Of a stretch of DNA of 64,000 nt, positions 8,042-20,276 are shown piece by piece; positions within the stretch are counted from its first letter, which is position 1, and the number at the start of each line of letters is the position of its first letter. The DNA lies in contig JBBDWV010000037.1 in NCBI GenBank assembly GCA_040902655.1, forward strand, positions 20,585 to 84,584. The letters run 5' to 3'. The position numbers and the translations under genes were made by a program. Source of the DNA: Mycobacteriales bacterium (GTDB lineage: Bacteria; Actinomycetota; Actinomycetes; Mycobacteriales; SCTD01). Below the pieces are notes generated by a model. The model saw only the letters and a list, made by a program, of their open reading frames with translations. It was not told the DNA's origin and ran no database searches.

Positions 8042-10017
8042 GTCCCGAGCCTGGTCACGAGCAGGGCGCCGACCACGAGAGCAGCTCCTCCGAACATCGA
8101 CAGGGCATAGGACCGTACGAAGCCGTTCTGCCAGCGGCGCAGCCGGCCGGAGCCACCGCCGATCCCCGCCGCCATGCCGTGCACGGCACCGTCGATGCCG
8201 CGGTTGTCCACGAACACCAGCGCGCGGGTGAGGTACTGGCCGGGGCGCATGAGCAGATTCTCGTTGAGCGCGTCGAAGTAGAGATTCCGGCGGGCCGCGA
8301 CCGTCAGTGGGCTCACCGCGACGGGGGCGGTGGTCGGGACCGGCCGCCTCGCGTACTGCAGGTAGGCCACGAGCACGCCGAGCGCGCTGACGGCGGTCAC
8401 GATCGCCGTCACGACAATCGGCTCCAGCACGTGCTGGACCTCCTCGCGGCCGAGGACCGGGGCCAGGAAGTCCGGCAGCGGCGTGACGTGCACCAACAGG
8501 TAGCCGCTGACGACCGAGCCGACGGCCAGGATGACCATGGGCACGGTCATCACCGCCGGCGACTCGTGCGGGTGGACGTCCTCGGTCCACCGCTTCGGGC
8601 CGAAGAACGTCATCACCATCATCCGGGTCATGTAGAAGGCGGTGACGCCGGCGATGACGATCGCGGTGCCGCCCATCAGCCAGCCGCGGACGCCGCCCTG
8701 GTCCAGCGCCGCCTCGACGATGAGGTCCTTGGAGAAGAAGCCGGCGAACAGCGGGAAGCCGATGATGGCCAGATAGCCCGCCGTCATGCAGGCGAAGGTC
8801 ACCGGCATCTCCTTGCGCAGGCCGCCGAAGCGCCGCATGTCGACCTGGTCGTTCATGCCGTGCATGACCGACCCGGCCGACAGGAACATGCAGGCCTTGA
8901 AGAAGCCGTGCGTCAGCAGGTGCAGGATCGCGACGGCAGCCGCGCCGGGGATCGCGACGGCGAGGAACATGTAGCCGATCTGACTGACGGTGGAGTAGGC
9001 CAGCACCTTCTTGATGTCGTCGTAGACGCAGCCGATGACGGCTCCGATGACCAGCGTGACCACGCCGATGATGCCCACGACCAGCCGCGCGGTGTCGCTC
9101 ACCTCGTAGAGCGGCAGCGAGCGGGCGATGAGGTAGACGCCGGCGGTGACCATCGTCGCCGCGTGGATGAGCGCGGAGACCGGCGTCGGGCCGGCCATGG
9201 CGTCCGGCAGCCAGGTGTGCAGCGGGAACTGGCCGGACTTGCCGGCCGCGCCGAGCAGCAGCAGCAGCCCGATCGCGGTGGCGGTGCCTGCAGCCAGCAG
9301 CTCGGCCGAGCCGAAGACGCCGCTGAACGACGTCGTGCCCAGTGCCGCGAACATCAGGAAGATCGCGATCAGCAGGCCGACGTCGCCGACCCGGTTCATG
9401 ATGAACGCCTTCTTGGCGGCCGTCGCGTACTCCGGGACGTGGAACCAGAAGGAGATGAGCAGGTAGGACGCCAGGCCCACGCCCTCCCAGCCGAGGAACA
9501 GCGCCAGGTAGCTGTTGCCCAGCACCAGCACCAGCATCGCCGCGATGAACAGGTTCAGGTAGCCGAAGAACAGCCGGCGCCGCGGGTCGTGCGCCATGTA
9601 GCCGAGCGAGTAGACGTGGATGAGCAGGCCGACGCCGGTGATGAGCAGCACGAACGTCGCCGACAGCGGGTCCAGCAGCAGGCCGACGTCGATCTGCAGC
9701 TCGTTGACCGGCACCCAGGAGTACAGGTGCAGGTCGGCGGTGCGCTGCTCGAGCCCGAGCAGCGCAGCAAAGGCCATGAGCCCGTACAGGAAGGAGCCGG
9801 CGCATGCGGCGATGGCGAGGTACGGGCCCCAGTCGTTGGTACGCCGGCCGCCGAGCAGCAGGATCGCTGAACCGGCCAGCGGCAGCGCGACGAGCAGCCA
9901 CAGCAGCTCGAGCGAGCCGGCCGCCGCCAGGTAGTCACCGGTCGGCAGCGGCTCGGCCAGCGCCTCGCTGGCCAGCGTGGTCTCTGCGTGCACGGCAGCG
10001 TGCAGGAGCAGGCTCAC
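8038..10017 (-). CDS. nuoL: NADH-quinone oxidoreductase subunit L
   Basis: This 659-residue protein is the largest antiporter-like subunit. It has the motif KSGQFPLHTWLPDAMAGPTPVSALIHAATMV and a C-terminal region that in the family forms the long lateral helix along the membrane arm. The GTG start at 10017 follows GAGGAG with 7-nt spacing. An 84-bp gap to nuoK is the largest inside the operon, and I see no hairpin in it. The 3' end overlaps nuoM. Confidence 0.96.
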   Translation of the reverse strand: MSLLLHAAVHAETTLASEALAEPLPTGDYLAAAGSLELLWLLVALPLAGSAILLLGGRRTNDWGPYLAIAACAGSFLYGLMAFAALLGLEQRTADLHLYSWVPVNELQIDVGLLLDPLSATFVLLITGVGLLIHVYSLGYMAHDPRRRLFFGYLNLFIAAMLVLVLGNSYLALFLGWEGVGLASYLLISFWFHVPEYATAAKKAFIMNRVGDVGLLIAIFLMFAALGTTSFSGVFGSAELLAAGTATAIGLLLLLGAAGKSGQFPLHTWLPDAMAGPTPVSALIHAATMVTAGVYLIARSLPLYEVSDTARLVVGIIGVVTLVIGAVIGCVYDDIKKVLAYSTVSQIGYMFLAVAIPGAAAVAILHLLTHGFFKACMFLSAGSVMHGMNDQVDMRRFGGLRKEMPVTFACMTAGYLAIIGFPLFAGFFSKDLIVEAALDQGGVRGWLMGGTAIVIAGVTAFYMTRMMVMTFFGPKRWTEDVHPHESPAVMTVPMVILAVGSVVSGYLLVHVTPLPDFLAPVLGREEVQHVLEPIVVTAIVTAVSALGVLVAYLQYARRPVPTTAPVAVSPLTVAARRNLYFDALNENLLMRPGQYLTRALVFVDNRGIDGAVHGMAAGIGGGSGRLRRWQNGFVRSYALSMFGGAALVVGALLVTRLGT

Positions 10018-10101
10018 CGGATCGCTCCTCGTCGGGGCGTGCGCAGCACGGGCCGGACCTCGTCCTCTGTCGGGTGCGGCAGGTTCAGGTGCCGCGGATG
10101 G

Positions 10102-10401
10102 TCAGTACTTGAGCAGGTTGGCGTCGTCGACCGAGGCCGACCGTCGGCTGCGGAAGATGCTCATGATGATGGCCAGACCGACCACGACCTCAGCCGCGGC
10201 CACCACCATGACGAAGAAGGCCATCACCTGGCCGTCGAGGGTGCCGGTGGTGCGGCTGAAGGTGACCAGCGTGAGGTTGACCGAGTTGAGCATCAGCTCC
10301 ACGCTCATGAACACCAGGATGGCGTTGCGGCGCAGCAGCACCCCGAGGCCACCGATGGTGAACAGCAGCGCCGCGAGGATGAGGTAGTAGGACTCGTTCA
10401 C
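10102..10401 (-). CDS. nuoK: NADH-quinone oxidoreductase subunit K
   Basis: The 99-residue, three-helix subunit has the usual length. The two buried glutamates needed for proton transfer are visible in [13 protein letters not shown] and [11 protein letters not shown]. The GTG start overlaps the nuoJ stop (GTGA). It sits between NuoJ/A and the antiporter subunits in the membrane arm. Confidence 0.96.
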   Translation of the reverse strand: MNESYYLILAALLFTIGGLGVLLRRNAILVFMSVELMLNSVNLTLVTFSRTTGTLDGQVMAFFVMVVAAAEVVVGLAIIMSIFRSRRSASVDDANLLKY

Positions 10402-11162
10402 GACTGCCGAACCGTCTCGTTGGTCTCGCCGCCGGCGGTCGACTCGAGGATCGGGCTCACGCTGTCCTCGGACTGGGAGCCGTCGGGCAGCAGCGCCGGG
10501 GTGGCCGTCGAGTTGTGCCCGGCGTAGACACCGGGGCCGGGCAGCGCGAAGGGGTTGCCGCCGGCGAAACGCTGCCGGGCGAGCTCGCGCTGCGTCGTCC
10601 TCGGTGTGGCGCGCTCCTTGTGCGCGAGCACCATCGCACCCAGCGCCGCGGTGATGAGCAGCGCGCTGGTCAGCTCGAACGCGAACAGGTAGTCGGTGAA
10701 CAACAGCCGGGCGATGCCGACGACGTTGCCTTCTTCGTTCGCGGCGTCGAGCCCGACTGCGGCGACGGTGCCGTCGTCGCCCACCATCGCGCTGGCCAGG
10801 GTCCCCGTCAGCAGCGCAGCGAAGCCGAGGCCCACGACGAAAGCAGCGATGCGGTGGCCGCGCAGCGTCTCGATCAGCGAGTCGCTCGAGTCGACGCCGA
10901 CGAGCATGAGGACGAACAGGAACAGCATGAGGATGGCGCCGGTGTAGACGATGATCTGCACGGCCGCGAGGAACGGCGCGTCCTGCACGGCGTAGAGCCC
11001 GGCCAGGCTCAGCATCACCCCGGCCAGGAACAGCGCGGCGTGCACGGCGTTGCGCGCCAGCACCATCATCACCGCAGCGACGGTCGCGATCGGTCCGAGG
11101 ATCCAGAACGTGACGGCCTCGCCGGTGCTGGTCGCGGCGAGCAGCAGCTGCGGGTCGCTCAT
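10398..11162 (-). CDS. nuoJ: NADH-quinone oxidoreductase subunit J
   Basis: This 254-residue protein has five hydrophobic segments. The conserved NuoJ region [47 protein letters not shown] spans roughly residues 41-87 and includes the pi-bulge helix with VYTGA. After the last helix comes a hydrophilic tail of about 70 residues, Pro/Ser/Thr-rich, probably cytoplasmic. Both ends overlap neighbours (ATGA with nuoI, GTGA with nuoK). NuoJ helps couple quinone reduction to proton translocation. Confidence 0.95.
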   Translation of the reverse strand: MSDPQLLLAATSTGEAVTFWILGPIATVAAVMMVLARNAVHAALFLAGVMLSLAGLYAVQDAPFLAAVQIIVYTGAILMLFLFVLMLVGVDSSDSLIETLRGHRIAAFVVGLGFAALLTGTLASAMVGDDGTVAAVGLDAANEEGNVVGIARLLFTDYLFAFELTSALLITAALGAMVLAHKERATPRTTQRELARQRFAGGNPFALPGPGVYAGHNSTATPALLPDGSQSEDSVSPILESTAGGETNETVRQS

Positions 11163-11746
11163 CGCTCCGCCTGCCCGGCGCCGCCGCTGTCGTCGGGGTC
11201 CAGCCGGCCCTCGACCGACGGGTCGCCGCCGACCGGCGAGACCTTCTGGACGGCGCCGACGTAGTAGTCGGCGTCACTGTCGCCCAGCCGCATCGGGTGC
11301 GGCGGCTCCTCCATGCCCGGGAGCATCGGGGCCAGCAGCTGGGTCTTGGTGAAGATGAGGTCCTCGCGGCTGTCGTCGGCCAACTCGTACTCGTTGGTCA
11401 TCGTCAGCGACCGGGTCGGGCAGGCCTCGATGCACAGCCCGCAGAAGATGCAGCGCAGGTAGTTGATCTGATAGATCGACGCGTAGCGCTCACCGGGCGA
11501 GTAGCGCGCCTCCTCGGTGTTGTCGGCGCCCTCGACGTAGATGGCGTCGGCCGGGCACGCCCAGGCGCACAGCTCGCAGCCGATGCACTTCTCCAGGCCG
11601 TCCGGGTGCCGGTTCAGCACGTGCCGGCCGTGATAGCGCGGCGCCGTCGGAGTGACCTGCTCAGGGTACTGCTCGGTGGTCACCTTCTTGAACATCTGGC
11701 TGAAGGTGAGCCCGAATCCGCGTACGGGATCAAGAATGCCGGCCAT
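11159..11746 (-). CDS. nuoI: NADH-quinone oxidoreductase subunit I
   Basis: The 195-residue ferredoxin-like subunit carries clusters N6a and N6b through [12 protein letters not shown] and [12 protein letters not shown], with [21 protein letters not shown] in front as in the family. The frame is open 14 codons further upstream, but the ATG at 11746 gives the standard [13 protein letters not shown]-terminus and leaves one base after the nuoH stop. The acidic C-terminal tail (residues 150-195) is typical of actinobacterial NuoI. It passes electrons from the NuoG side to NuoB. Confidence 0.96.
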   Translation of the reverse strand: MAGILDPVRGFGLTFSQMFKKVTTEQYPEQVTPTAPRYHGRHVLNRHPDGLEKCIGCELCAWACPADAIYVEGADNTEEARYSPGERYASIYQINYLRCIFCGLCIEACPTRSLTMTNEYELADDSREDLIFTKTQLLAPMLPGMEEPPHPMRLGDSDADYYVGAVQKVSPVGGDPSVEGRLDPDDSGGAGQAER

Positions 11747-11747
11747 G

Positions 11748-13100
11748 TCAGGCCTCGCTCTCGGGGTTCTCGGGGGCGGCGCCGACACCGGACAGCGCGC
11801 TGTGCCGCAGCGACCGCGGCGTCGGCGGGACGACCAGGTCCATCGGCGGGGCCGGGTAGCCGCCCTCGGACAGGGGGGTCAGATCGGTGCCGGGACCCTC
11901 GCCCACTCCTGAGCCGGCACCGGTCAGCTGTTCGTCCGTGGAAGGAGCGGGGATCAGCCAGAAGACCGCGAGCACGACGACGAAGATCACACCGACACCG
12001 AACAGCAGCGTGCGGCGGTCGTCGATCTCGAGCGTCGCGGTGCGGATCGCCGCGACCAGCATGATCCACAACAGGCCGACCGGCACGAGCACCTTCCAGC
12101 CGAAGCGCATGAAGGTGTCGTAGCGCATCCGCGGCAGCACCCCGCGCAGCCAGATGAAGCAGAAGATGAACGCCGCGGTCTTGGACAGGAACCACACGAT
12201 CGGGAAGAAGCCGGTCGAGAGGAACTCCACCTGCGAGAACGGCCAGATCGGCATCCAGCCGCCGAGGAACAGCGTCGTCGCGAGCGCCGAGACAGTGATG
12301 ATGTTGATGTACTCGGCGAGGAAGAACATCGCGAACTTCAGCGAGCTGTACTCGGTGTGGAAGCCGCCGACCAGCTCGCTCTCGGCCTCGGGGAGGTCGA
12401 ACGGCGCCCGGTTCGTCTCGCCCGTGATGGCGATGACGTAGATGAAGAAGCTGACCGGCAGGGTGAGCACGAACCAGCGGCTCTCCTGCGCGGCGACGAT
12501 CTCGCTGGTGGACAGCGAGCCGGCGTAGAGGAAGACGGCGACCAGCGACAGCGCCATCGCGATCTCGTACGAGATCACCTGCGCGGCCGACCGAAGCCCG
12601 CCGAGCAGCGGGTAGGTCGAGCCGCTGGACCAGCCGGCGAGCACGATGCCGTAGACGCCGACGCTTGCCGCCGCCAAGACGAACAGCGCCCCGACCGGCA
12701 GGTCGGTCAGCTGCAGCGCCGTCTCGTGGCCGGCGATCGTCACCTTCGGGCCGAACGGGATGACGCTGAAGGCGAGGAAGGCGGGAATCGCGGACAGCAG
12801 CGGCGCGAGGATGTAGACCGGCTTGTCGGCCATGGCCGGGATGATGTCTTCCTTCAGCGCCAGCTTGATCCCGTCGGCCAGGCCCTGGCCGACGCCGAAC
12901 GGCCCCACCCGGTTGGGGCCGGAGCGCTGCTGCATGCGGGCGACGACGCGGCGCTCGCCCCAGATGGTCAGCAGGGTCATGGTGACGAGCAGGGCGAAGA
13001 CGAACAGCACCTTGGCGATCGTCAGCCAGAGGGGCTCGTTGCCGAAGCTGGTCAGGGGCAGGTGGTTGTCCCGGCCACCCTCCTGCGCGAGCCACGTCAT
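11748..13100 (-). CDS. nuoH: NADH-quinone oxidoreductase subunit H
   Basis: This 450-residue membrane subunit forms the quinone chamber with NuoB and NuoD. Signatures include [20 protein letters not shown] near the N-terminus and the acidic loop [20 protein letters not shown] in the middle. About eight hydrophobic helices end near residue 383 and are followed by a 67-residue Pro/Gly/Ser-rich tail. The ATG overlaps the nuoG stop (ATGA). Confidence 0.96.
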   Translation of the reverse strand: MTWLAQEGGRDNHLPLTSFGNEPLWLTIAKVLFVFALLVTMTLLTIWGERRVVARMQQRSGPNRVGPFGVGQGLADGIKLALKEDIIPAMADKPVYILAPLLSAIPAFLAFSVIPFGPKVTIAGHETALQLTDLPVGALFVLAAASVGVYGIVLAGWSSGSTYPLLGGLRSAAQVISYEIAMALSLVAVFLYAGSLSTSEIVAAQESRWFVLTLPVSFFIYVIAITGETNRAPFDLPEAESELVGGFHTEYSSLKFAMFFLAEYINIITVSALATTLFLGGWMPIWPFSQVEFLSTGFFPIVWFLSKTAAFIFCFIWLRGVLPRMRYDTFMRFGWKVLVPVGLLWIMLVAAIRTATLEIDDRRTLLFGVGVIFVVVLAVFWLIPAPSTDEQLTGAGSGVGEGPGTDLTPLSEGGYPAPPMDLVVPPTPRSLRHSALSGVGAAPENPESEA

Positions 13101-15577
13101 GCGGCACCTCCTGTCCGGCCGGCCGTTGCGTCCGCGACCGACAGTCGCACGACGGCGCCCGGGACGACCGCGAGGTCGCGGCGCACGGCGGCGTCCGGCG
13201 TGCGCATCGGCACCCAGACGACCCGGTCGGGCAGGTCGGCGACCACCAGCGGGAGGGTCAGGCTGCCACGATCGGAGGAGACGGTCACCAGTTCGCCGTC
13301 GGCGGCCCCCAGATCGGCGGCCGTGCCGGCCGACAGGTGCAGCCGCGGCTTCCTGGCGGTGCCGGCCAGGAACGGCTCGCCGTCGCTCAGCGAGCCGTCG
13401 TCCAGCAGCCAGTGCCAGGACGCGAGAACCGCCTCGCCGGCCTGCGGCGACGCGACCGGCTCGGGGTCGTACGAGGGGGCCGTGGCGGTGCCGGGCGCGG
13501 CGCCGAGGCGGGCGATCTCGGCGCGCGCCGAGGCGACGTCGGGCAGCGCGATCGGCACGTCCATCTCGTCGGCGAGGACGTGCAGGACGCGGCCGTCGGG
13601 CAGCCCGCCGCTCTTGTCGAGCACCCGCTCGAACGGGCGGGCCCGGCCCTCCCAGTCGAGGTAGGTGCCGGCCTTCTCCACGGCGGCCGCCACCGGCAGC
13701 ACCACGTCGGCGCGGTCGGTGACTGCCGAGCGGCGCAGCTCGAGGCTGACCAGGAACGGCACGGCGTCCAGGGCGTCGAGGGCGAGCTCCGGGTCGGGGC
13801 AGTCGGCCGGGTCGACGGCACCGACCAGCAGGGCCGAGAGTCCGCCGTCGCGGGCGGCGGTGAGGATGCCGTCGAGGCCGCGGCCGGGCGTCGCGGGCAG
13901 CTCCCCCCACACGGCGGCGACGTCGGCCGCGTCGGCACCGCCGTCAGAGGTCACGAGCCGGCCGCCGGGCAGCAGGCCGGGCAGCGTGCCGGTGTCGATC
14001 GCGCCACGCTCACCGGCCCGGCGGGGGATCCAGGCCAGCCGCGCCCCGGTGGCCGTTGCCAGCCGCGAGGCGGCGGAGAGCGCGCCGGAAGTCGCGGCCA
14101 GCCGCTCGCCGACCAGGATCACGGCGCCGGGCTCGCGCAGCGCGGCCGAGGCCTCGGCTGCAGTCGACTGACCCTCACCGTCGGTCCCACCGACAAGGCC
14201 TGTGAGCACTGCGGTTTCACCACCCGGAGCGGTCTGCAGCAGGCGCGCGGCGGTCTTGATCGAGCCGGGCGACCGGAACGGCGCGACCGTGAAGACCCGT
14301 GTCCCGGTGCTGCGGACCGCCTTGCGCAGCCGCAGGAACAGGATCGGCGACTCCTCCTCCGGCTCGAAGCCGGCGAGCAGCACCGTACGTGCCTGCTCGA
14401 GCTCTGCGTAGGTCAGCACGCCGTCCTGGCCGGCGTAGCGGCCGGCGACGTGCGCGGCGAGGAAGGCCTGCTCCTCGGCCGAGTGCGGGCGCACCCGCGA
14501 GTCGATGTCGTTGGTGCCGAGGACGACGCGGGCGAACTTCGCGTACGCGTACGCGTCCTCGACGGTGAGCCGGCCACCCGGCAGCACACCCACGCCGTTC
14601 TCGGCGCGCGCGAGACGCAGCCCCTCGGCGGCCCGGTCGAGCGCCTCGGTCCACGACGCCGGGCGGAGCTGGCCGGTCCCGTAGTCGCGCACCAGCGGCG
14701 AGGCGAGGCGGTCACCCTGCTGGGCGTAGGTGAACGCCCAGCGGCCCTTGTCGCAGTTCCACTCCTCGTTGACCGCGGGGTCGTCGCCGGCCAGCCGGCG
14801 GAGCACCTTGCCGCGCCGGTGGTCGGTGCGCAGCGCGCAGCCCGAGGCGCAGTGCTCGCACACCATCGGCGTGGAGACCAGGTCGAACGGCCGCGCACGG
14901 AAGCGGTAGGCCGCGCCGGTCAGCGCACCGACCGGGCAGATCTGCACCGTGTTGCCGGAGAAGTAGCTCTCGAACGGCTGGTCGGAGTAGATCGCGACCT
15001 GCTGCAGCGCACCCCGCTCGAACATCTCGATGAACGGGTCGCCGGCCACCTGCTGGGAGAAGCGGGTGCAGCGGGCGCAGAGCACGCAGCGCTCGCGGTC
15101 GAGCAGCACCTGGCTGCTGATCGCGATCGGCTTGGGAAAGGTCCGCTTGACGTCGTGGAAGCGCGACTCGGCGTTGCCGTTGCTCATCGTCTGGTTCTGC
15201 AGCGGGCACTCGCCGCCCTTGTCGCAGACCGGGCAGTCCAGCGGGTGGTTGATCAGGAGCAGCTCGAGAGTGCCCTCCTGCGCCTTCTTGGCCACCGGGC
15301 TGGTGAGCTGGGTCTGCACCACCATGCCCTCGGTCACCGTCGTCGTGCAGGCGGTCAGCGGCTTGCGCTGGCCCTCCACCTCCACGATGCACTGCCGGCA
15401 GGCACCGACCGGGTCGAGCAGCGGGTGGTCGCAGAAGCGCGGGATCTGGATGCCCAGCAGCTCGGCAGCGCGGATGACCAGCGTGCCCTTGGGAACCGCG
15501 ACCTCGAAGCCGTCGATGGTGAGGGTGACCAGGTCGGTGGGCACCACGTCGGTGGTGCCGGGCGAGGTGACGGTCAT
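13097..15577 (-). CDS. nuoG: NADH-quinone oxidoreductase subunit G
   Basis: This 826-residue iron-sulfur subunit has an N-terminal [2Fe-2S] ferredoxin domain ([15 protein letters not shown]). Next come the His-ligated [4Fe-4S] site ([17 protein letters not shown]) and a [4Fe-4S] site (CVLCARC, later VQICPVG). A fourth cluster motif, CEHCASGC with a distal WNCDKGRW, begins the molybdopterin-oxidoreductase-like C-terminal domain. It relays electrons from NuoF/E to the connecting arm. The ATG overlaps the nuoF stop. The C-terminal domain is Ala/Gly-rich and less conserved, as is usual. Confidence 0.96.
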   Translation of the reverse strand: MTVTSPGTTDVVPTDLVTLTIDGFEVAVPKGTLVIRAAELLGIQIPRFCDHPLLDPVGACRQCIVEVEGQRKPLTACTTTVTEGMVVQTQLTSPVAKKAQEGTLELLLINHPLDCPVCDKGGECPLQNQTMSNGNAESRFHDVKRTFPKPIAISSQVLLDRERCVLCARCTRFSQQVAGDPFIEMFERGALQQVAIYSDQPFESYFSGNTVQICPVGALTGAAYRFRARPFDLVSTPMVCEHCASGCALRTDHRRGKVLRRLAGDDPAVNEEWNCDKGRWAFTYAQQGDRLASPLVRDYGTGQLRPASWTEALDRAAEGLRLARAENGVGVLPGGRLTVEDAYAYAKFARVVLGTNDIDSRVRPHSAEEQAFLAAHVAGRYAGQDGVLTYAELEQARTVLLAGFEPEEESPILFLRLRKAVRSTGTRVFTVAPFRSPGSIKTAARLLQTAPGGETAVLTGLVGGTDGEGQSTAAEASAALREPGAVILVGERLAATSGALSAASRLATATGARLAWIPRRAGERGAIDTGTLPGLLPGGRLVTSDGGADAADVAAVWGELPATPGRGLDGILTAARDGGLSALLVGAVDPADCPDPELALDALDAVPFLVSLELRRSAVTDRADVVLPVAAAVEKAGTYLDWEGRARPFERVLDKSGGLPDGRVLHVLADEMDVPIALPDVASARAEIARLGAAPGTATAPSYDPEPVASPQAGEAVLASWHWLLDDGSLSDGEPFLAGTARKPRLHLSAGTAADLGAADGELVTVSSDRGSLTLPLVVADLPDRVVWVPMRTPDAAVRRDLAVVPGAVVRLSVADATAGRTGGAA

Positions 15578-16896
15578 GCGGGCATCCCTGCGGTGTCCAT
15601 GGCGAACACGGTGCTGGCGTGCGGGTCGAACGGGCAGCCCGCGTCGGTGATGTGGGCGAGGAACTCCTCGCGGAAGTACTGCACGCCGGACACGATCGGG
15701 CTGGTCGCCCCGTCCCCGAGCGCGCAGAACGACCGGCCGAAGATGTTGTCGCAGGTGTCCAGGAGCGTCGCGATGTCGGCCTCGGTGCCGGTTCCGGCCT
15801 CGAGCCGCTGCAGGATCTGCACCATCCAGTAGGTGCCCTCCCGGCACGGTGTGCACTTCCCGCACGACTCGTGCGCGTAGAACTCGGTCCACCGAAGGAT
15901 GGCGCGCACGACGCACGTCGTCTCGTCGAAGCACTGCAGCGCCTTGGTGCCGAGCATCGAGCCGGCGGCGGCGACGCCCTCGTAGTCGAGCGGGACGTCG
16001 AGGTGCTCGGCGGTGAGCAGTGGCGTGGAGGACCCGCCGGGGGTCCAGAACTTCAGCGTGTGGCCCTCGCGCATACCCCCCGACAGATCGAGCAGCTGGC
16101 GCAGGGTGATGCCCAGCGGGGCTTCGTACTGCCCCGGGCTCTGCACGTGCCCGGACAGAGAGTAGAGCGTGAAGCCCTTGCTCTTCTCGGTGCCCATGCT
16201 CGAGAACCACTCCGCGCCGCCGAGCACGATGCTCGGCACCGACGCGATGGACTCGACGTTGTTGACGACCGTCGGGCTGGCGTAGAGACCGTGCGTGGCC
16301 GGGAACGGCGGGCGCAGCCGGGGCTGGCCGCGGTAGCCCTCGAGCGAGTCGAGCAGCGCCGTCTCCTCGCCGCAGATGTAGGCGCCGGAGCCGGCGTGCA
16401 CGACCACGTCGAGGTCGAAGCCGGTACCGCCGATGTCCCTGCCGAGATGGCCGGCGGTGTAGGCGTCGGCGACCGCCTGCTGCAGGCGGCGCAGGACGTG
16501 GACCACCTCGCCACGGACGTAGATGACCGCGAAGCCGGCCCGGATGGCGTAGGACGTGATGGCCACGCCCTCGACCAGCGCGTGCGGGTTCGCCATCAGG
16601 AACGGGATGTCCTTGCAGGTGCCGGGTTCGCTCTCGTCGGCGTTGACGACGAGGTAATGCGGCTTGGCCGCCTGACCCTCCGTGCCTTGCGGGATGAAGC
16701 CCCACTTCATGCCGGTCGGGAAGCCGGCGCCGCCGCGACCCCGCAGGCCGGACTCCTTGACCAGCGCGATGACCGCGTCGGGCTCCATCGCCAGCGCCTT
16801 GCGCAGCGCGGTGTAGCCGTCGTGCCGGGTGTAGCCGTCGATCGTGAAGCAGTCCGCTTCGTCCCAGTGGCGGGACAGGACGGGAGTGAAGACCAT
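15574..16896 (-). CDS. nuoF: NADH-quinone oxidoreductase subunit F (NADH/FMN-binding)
   Basis: The 440-residue flavoprotein oxidises NADH. It has the NADH-binding glycine loop [18 protein letters not shown] near residue 50 and the FMN region with [14 protein letters not shown]. The [4Fe-4S] N3 motif [13 protein letters not shown] lies near residue 350, with the last Cys in LLDTCDN. The ATG shares one base with the nuoE stop (TGATG). The full catalytic set is present. Confidence 0.97.
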   Translation of the reverse strand: MVFTPVLSRHWDEADCFTIDGYTRHDGYTALRKALAMEPDAVIALVKESGLRGRGGAGFPTGMKWGFIPQGTEGQAAKPHYLVVNADESEPGTCKDIPFLMANPHALVEGVAITSYAIRAGFAVIYVRGEVVHVLRRLQQAVADAYTAGHLGRDIGGTGFDLDVVVHAGSGAYICGEETALLDSLEGYRGQPRLRPPFPATHGLYASPTVVNNVESIASVPSIVLGGAEWFSSMGTEKSKGFTLYSLSGHVQSPGQYEAPLGITLRQLLDLSGGMREGHTLKFWTPGGSSTPLLTAEHLDVPLDYEGVAAAGSMLGTKALQCFDETTCVVRAILRWTEFYAHESCGKCTPCREGTYWMVQILQRLEAGTGTEADIATLLDTCDNIFGRSFCALGDGATSPIVSGVQYFREEFLAHITDAGCPFDPHASTVFAMDTAGMPA

Positions 16897-17606
16897 CAGG
16901 CGTCCTTGCTCTGCGACGCCGCGGCGGCGCTGTCGGGGTAGGCCGGTGCCGCGTCACCGCGCGCCCTGGCCAGCTCGAGGCCGACCAGGGTCGCCGGCCC
17001 GGCCTGCACGCCCTCGTGGGCGCGGCCGTCCGGGAAGCCGGCCAGCACCCGCGAAGCCTGCTTGAAGGTGCACAGGCTGTCCGGCCCACGGGTCGGCGCC
17101 GGCGGACTGCCGTCGCGGCAGGCGTCGACCAGCTCGCGCGCCGAGGACGGTGTCTGGTTGTCGTAGAACTCCCAGTTGACCATCATCACCGGCGCGTAGT
17201 CACAGGCCGCGTTGCACTCGATGTGCTCCAGGCTGATCCGGCCGTCCTCGGTGGTCTCGTTGTGGCCGATGCCGAGGTGCTCCTTGAGCCCGTCGAGGAT
17301 CACGTCGCCGCCGAGCACCGCGCACAGGGTGTTCGTGCAGACACCGACGTGGTAGTCCCCCGCCGGCTTGCGGCGGTACATCGTGTAAAAGGTCGCCACC
17401 GCACCGACCTCGGCCTTGGTCAGCCCCAGCTCCTCCGCGCACAGCGCGATGCCCTCGGGGCTGACGTAGCCCTGCTCGGACTGCACCAGGTGCAGCATCG
17501 GCAGCAGCGCCGAGCGGGACTGCGGATACCGCGCGATGATCTCGCGCGCCTCGAGCCGGGTCTGCTCGGACAGCACGGACGGGCCGTCTCCTTCTGCGAC
17601 CGTCAT
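16896..17606 (-). CDS. nuoE: NADH-quinone oxidoreductase subunit E
   Basis: This 236-residue protein has a thioredoxin-fold [2Fe-2S] (N1a) domain. The ligands are visible as CTNTLC and ECNAAC, followed by [17 protein letters not shown]-terminal extension of about 80 residues beyond the E. coli length is Ala-rich and common in actinobacteria. It partners NuoF in the NADH-oxidising module. The ATG overlaps the nuoD stop. Confidence 0.96.
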   Translation of the reverse strand: MTVAEGDGPSVLSEQTRLEAREIIARYPQSRSALLPMLHLVQSEQGYVSPEGIALCAEELGLTKAEVGAVATFYTMYRRKPAGDYHVGVCTNTLCAVLGGDVILDGLKEHLGIGHNETTEDGRISLEHIECNAACDYAPVMMVNWEFYDNQTPSSARELVDACRDGSPPAPTRGPDSLCTFKQASRVLAGFPDGRAHEGVQAGPATLVGLELARARGDAAPAYPDSAAAASQSKDA

Positions 17607-18952
17607 CGGTCGACACCTCCCATGACAGGGTCGATCGAGGCCACCGCGGCGATGGCGTCCGACAGCATGCCGCCCTCACACATCGCTGCGGTCGCCTGCA
17701 GGTTCGTGAACGACGGGTCGCGGACGTGGACGCGGTACGGCCGGGTGCCGCCGTCGCTCACCACGTGCATGCCGAGCTCCCCGCGGGGCGACTCGACGGC
17801 GGTGTAGACCTGGCCCGGCGGGACCCGGAAGCCCTCGGTCACCAGCTTGAAGTGGTGGATGAGCGCCTCCATCGAGGTACCCATGATCTTCTTCACGTGG
17901 TCGAGCGACTGGCCGAGGCCGTCGCTCCCGAGCGCCAGCTGCGCCGGCCAGGCGATCTTGGTGTCCGCCACCATGACCGGGCCCGGCTCGAGCTTGTCGA
18001 GTGCCTGTTCGATGATCTTCAACGATTCGTACATCTCCTGCTTGCGGACCAGGAAGCGGCCCCAGCAGTCGGCGTCGGTGTGCGTGGCGACGTCGAACTC
18101 GTAGTCCTCGTAGCCGCAGTACGGGTCGGTCTTGCGCAGGTCCCAGGCCAGGCCGGCCGAGCGCAGGATCGGGCCGGTGACGCCGAGCGCCAGGCAGCCC
18201 TGCACGTCCAGGTGGGCGATCTTCTGCGTGCGGGCCCGCCAGATGGGATTGCCGGTGAGCATCTTGTCGATGCCCGCGAAGCGCCCGGGCAGGATCGTGA
18301 GCAGCTCGCGGATCTTCTCGACGGCGCCGGGCGGCAGGTCCTGGGCCAGCCCGCCGGGCCGCACGTACGCATGGTTCATCCGCAGGCCGGTGATCATCTC
18401 GAGTACGTCGAGGACCAGCTCGCGCTCGCGGAAGGCGTTGGTCATGGCGGTCAGCGCGCCCAGCTCGAGCCCCCCGGTCGCGAAGGCGACGAGGTGGCTG
18501 GCGATGCGGTTGAGCTCCATGCACAGCACGCGGATCGTGGTCGCGCGCGGCGGCGCCTCGATACCGAGCAGCTTCTCGACGGCCAGGCTGTAGGCCGTCT
18601 CGTTGAAGATCGGCGCGAGGTAGTCCATCCGGGTCACGAAGGTGACGCCCTGCACCCAGTTGCGGTACTCGAGGTTCTTCTCGATCCCGGTGTGCAGGTA
18701 GCCGATGACGGTGCGGGCGCTGGTGACGGTCTCACCCTCGAGCTCCATCACCAGACGCAGCACGCCGTGCGTGGACGGGTGCTGCGGGCCCATGTTGACG
18801 ACGATCCGCTCGTCCTCGACGCCGGCGCCGAGCACGCTGTCCCAGTCGCCGCCGGTGACCGTGTAGACGGTGCCCTCGGTGGTCTCCCGGGCGCTGGCGG
18901 CGTACGGGTCGGCGCCTGGCGCCTCGGTGGTGGTGTCGTCGTAGGTGGTCAC
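17603..18952 (-). CDS. nuoD: NADH-quinone oxidoreductase subunit D
   Basis: The 449-residue protein is the 49-kDa subunit, related to [NiFe]-hydrogenase large subunits. The quinone-site hairpin [21 protein letters not shown] lies near residue 54, and YLHTGIEKN follows. A hydrophilic N-terminal extension of about 45 residues precedes the core. The GTG start overlaps the nuoC stop. It is the only nuoD in the window, so the second nuoB/C/I set has no dedicated NuoD here. Confidence 0.97.
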   Translation of the reverse strand: MTTYDDTTTEAPGADPYAASARETTEGTVYTVTGGDWDSVLGAGVEDERIVVNMGPQHPSTHGVLRLVMELEGETVTSARTVIGYLHTGIEKNLEYRNWVQGVTFVTRMDYLAPIFNETAYSLAVEKLLGIEAPPRATTIRVLCMELNRIASHLVAFATGGLELGALTAMTNAFRERELVLDVLEMITGLRMNHAYVRPGGLAQDLPPGAVEKIRELLTILPGRFAGIDKMLTGNPIWRARTQKIAHLDVQGCLALGVTGPILRSAGLAWDLRKTDPYCGYEDYEFDVATHTDADCWGRFLVRKQEMYESLKIIEQALDKLEPGPVMVADTKIAWPAQLALGSDGLGQSLDHVKKIMGTSMEALIHHFKLVTEGFRVPPGQVYTAVESPRGELGMHVVSDGGTRPYRVHVRDPSFTNLQATAAMCEGGMLSDAIAAVASIDPVMGGVDR

Positions 18953-19679
18953 GCGTAGGACCTCCGCTCGTCCGGCGGCGGGATCTGCGCGCCCTTGTAC
19001 TCCACCGGCACGCCCCCCAGCGGGTAGTCCTTGCGCTGCGGGAAGCCCGACCAGTCATCGGGCATGAGGATCCGGGTCAACGCCGGGTGGCCGTCGAACT
19101 GCACACCGAACATGTCCCACGTCTCGCGCTCGTGGAAGTCGGCGGTCGGATAGACCCCGGTGACGCTGGCGACGTGCGGGGCAGCCCCGGACACGGCGGT
19201 CTCGAGCCGCAGCCGCCGCCGGTAGGTCATCGACAGCAGGTGGTAGACGACCGCGAAGCGCTCCGGCCGGGTCGGGTAGTCGACGCCGGAGACGCCGAGC
19301 AGCAGCTCGTAGCGGTGCTCCTGGTCGTCGCGCAGGTGCTGGCAGAGGTCAGCGACCTTGTCCGGCCGCACGTGCAGCGTCAGCTCACCCCGGTCCGCCA
19401 CCACCCGGGTGACGGACTCGCCGTAGCCGGGAAAGGCCTCCTCGAGCGCGTCGACGGCCTCGTCGAACCAGCCGCCGAACGGCCGCGGCGAGGAGGCGTC
19501 GGTCGAGGTGCGGCGGACCAGGCCGCCGAAGCCGCTGGTGTCGCCGCCGGCGCTCGCGCCGAACATGTCGCTGCCCGCGCGGGCCGCCGTGCCGGTGGGG
19601 GCGACGGCCGATCCGGTCCCCTCGACCGCGCCGGGTCGTGGGCCGGAGCCGGTCACCCGCTCCGGACTGGTGCCGCCGC

Positions 19680-19683
<4 letters not shown>
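18949..19683 (-). CDS. nuoC: NADH-quinone oxidoreductase subunit C
   Basis: The 244-residue protein has a low-complexity Gly/Ser/Thr-rich N-terminal extension of about 70 residues. The 30-kDa subunit domain follows, with the signature [19 protein letters not shown] and then [19 protein letters not shown]. NuoC and NuoD are separate genes here, unlike the enterobacterial fusion. The ATG overlaps the nuoB stop (ATGA). Confidence 0.96.
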
Positions 19684-20273
<590 letters not shown>

Positions 20274-20276
20274 GAA

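Noticed and set aside
8179-9870. Long plus-strand frame opposite nuoL
   Set aside because: The translation is His/Asp/Arg/Gln-rich, typical of the complement of membrane-protein codons; nuoL is unambiguous.
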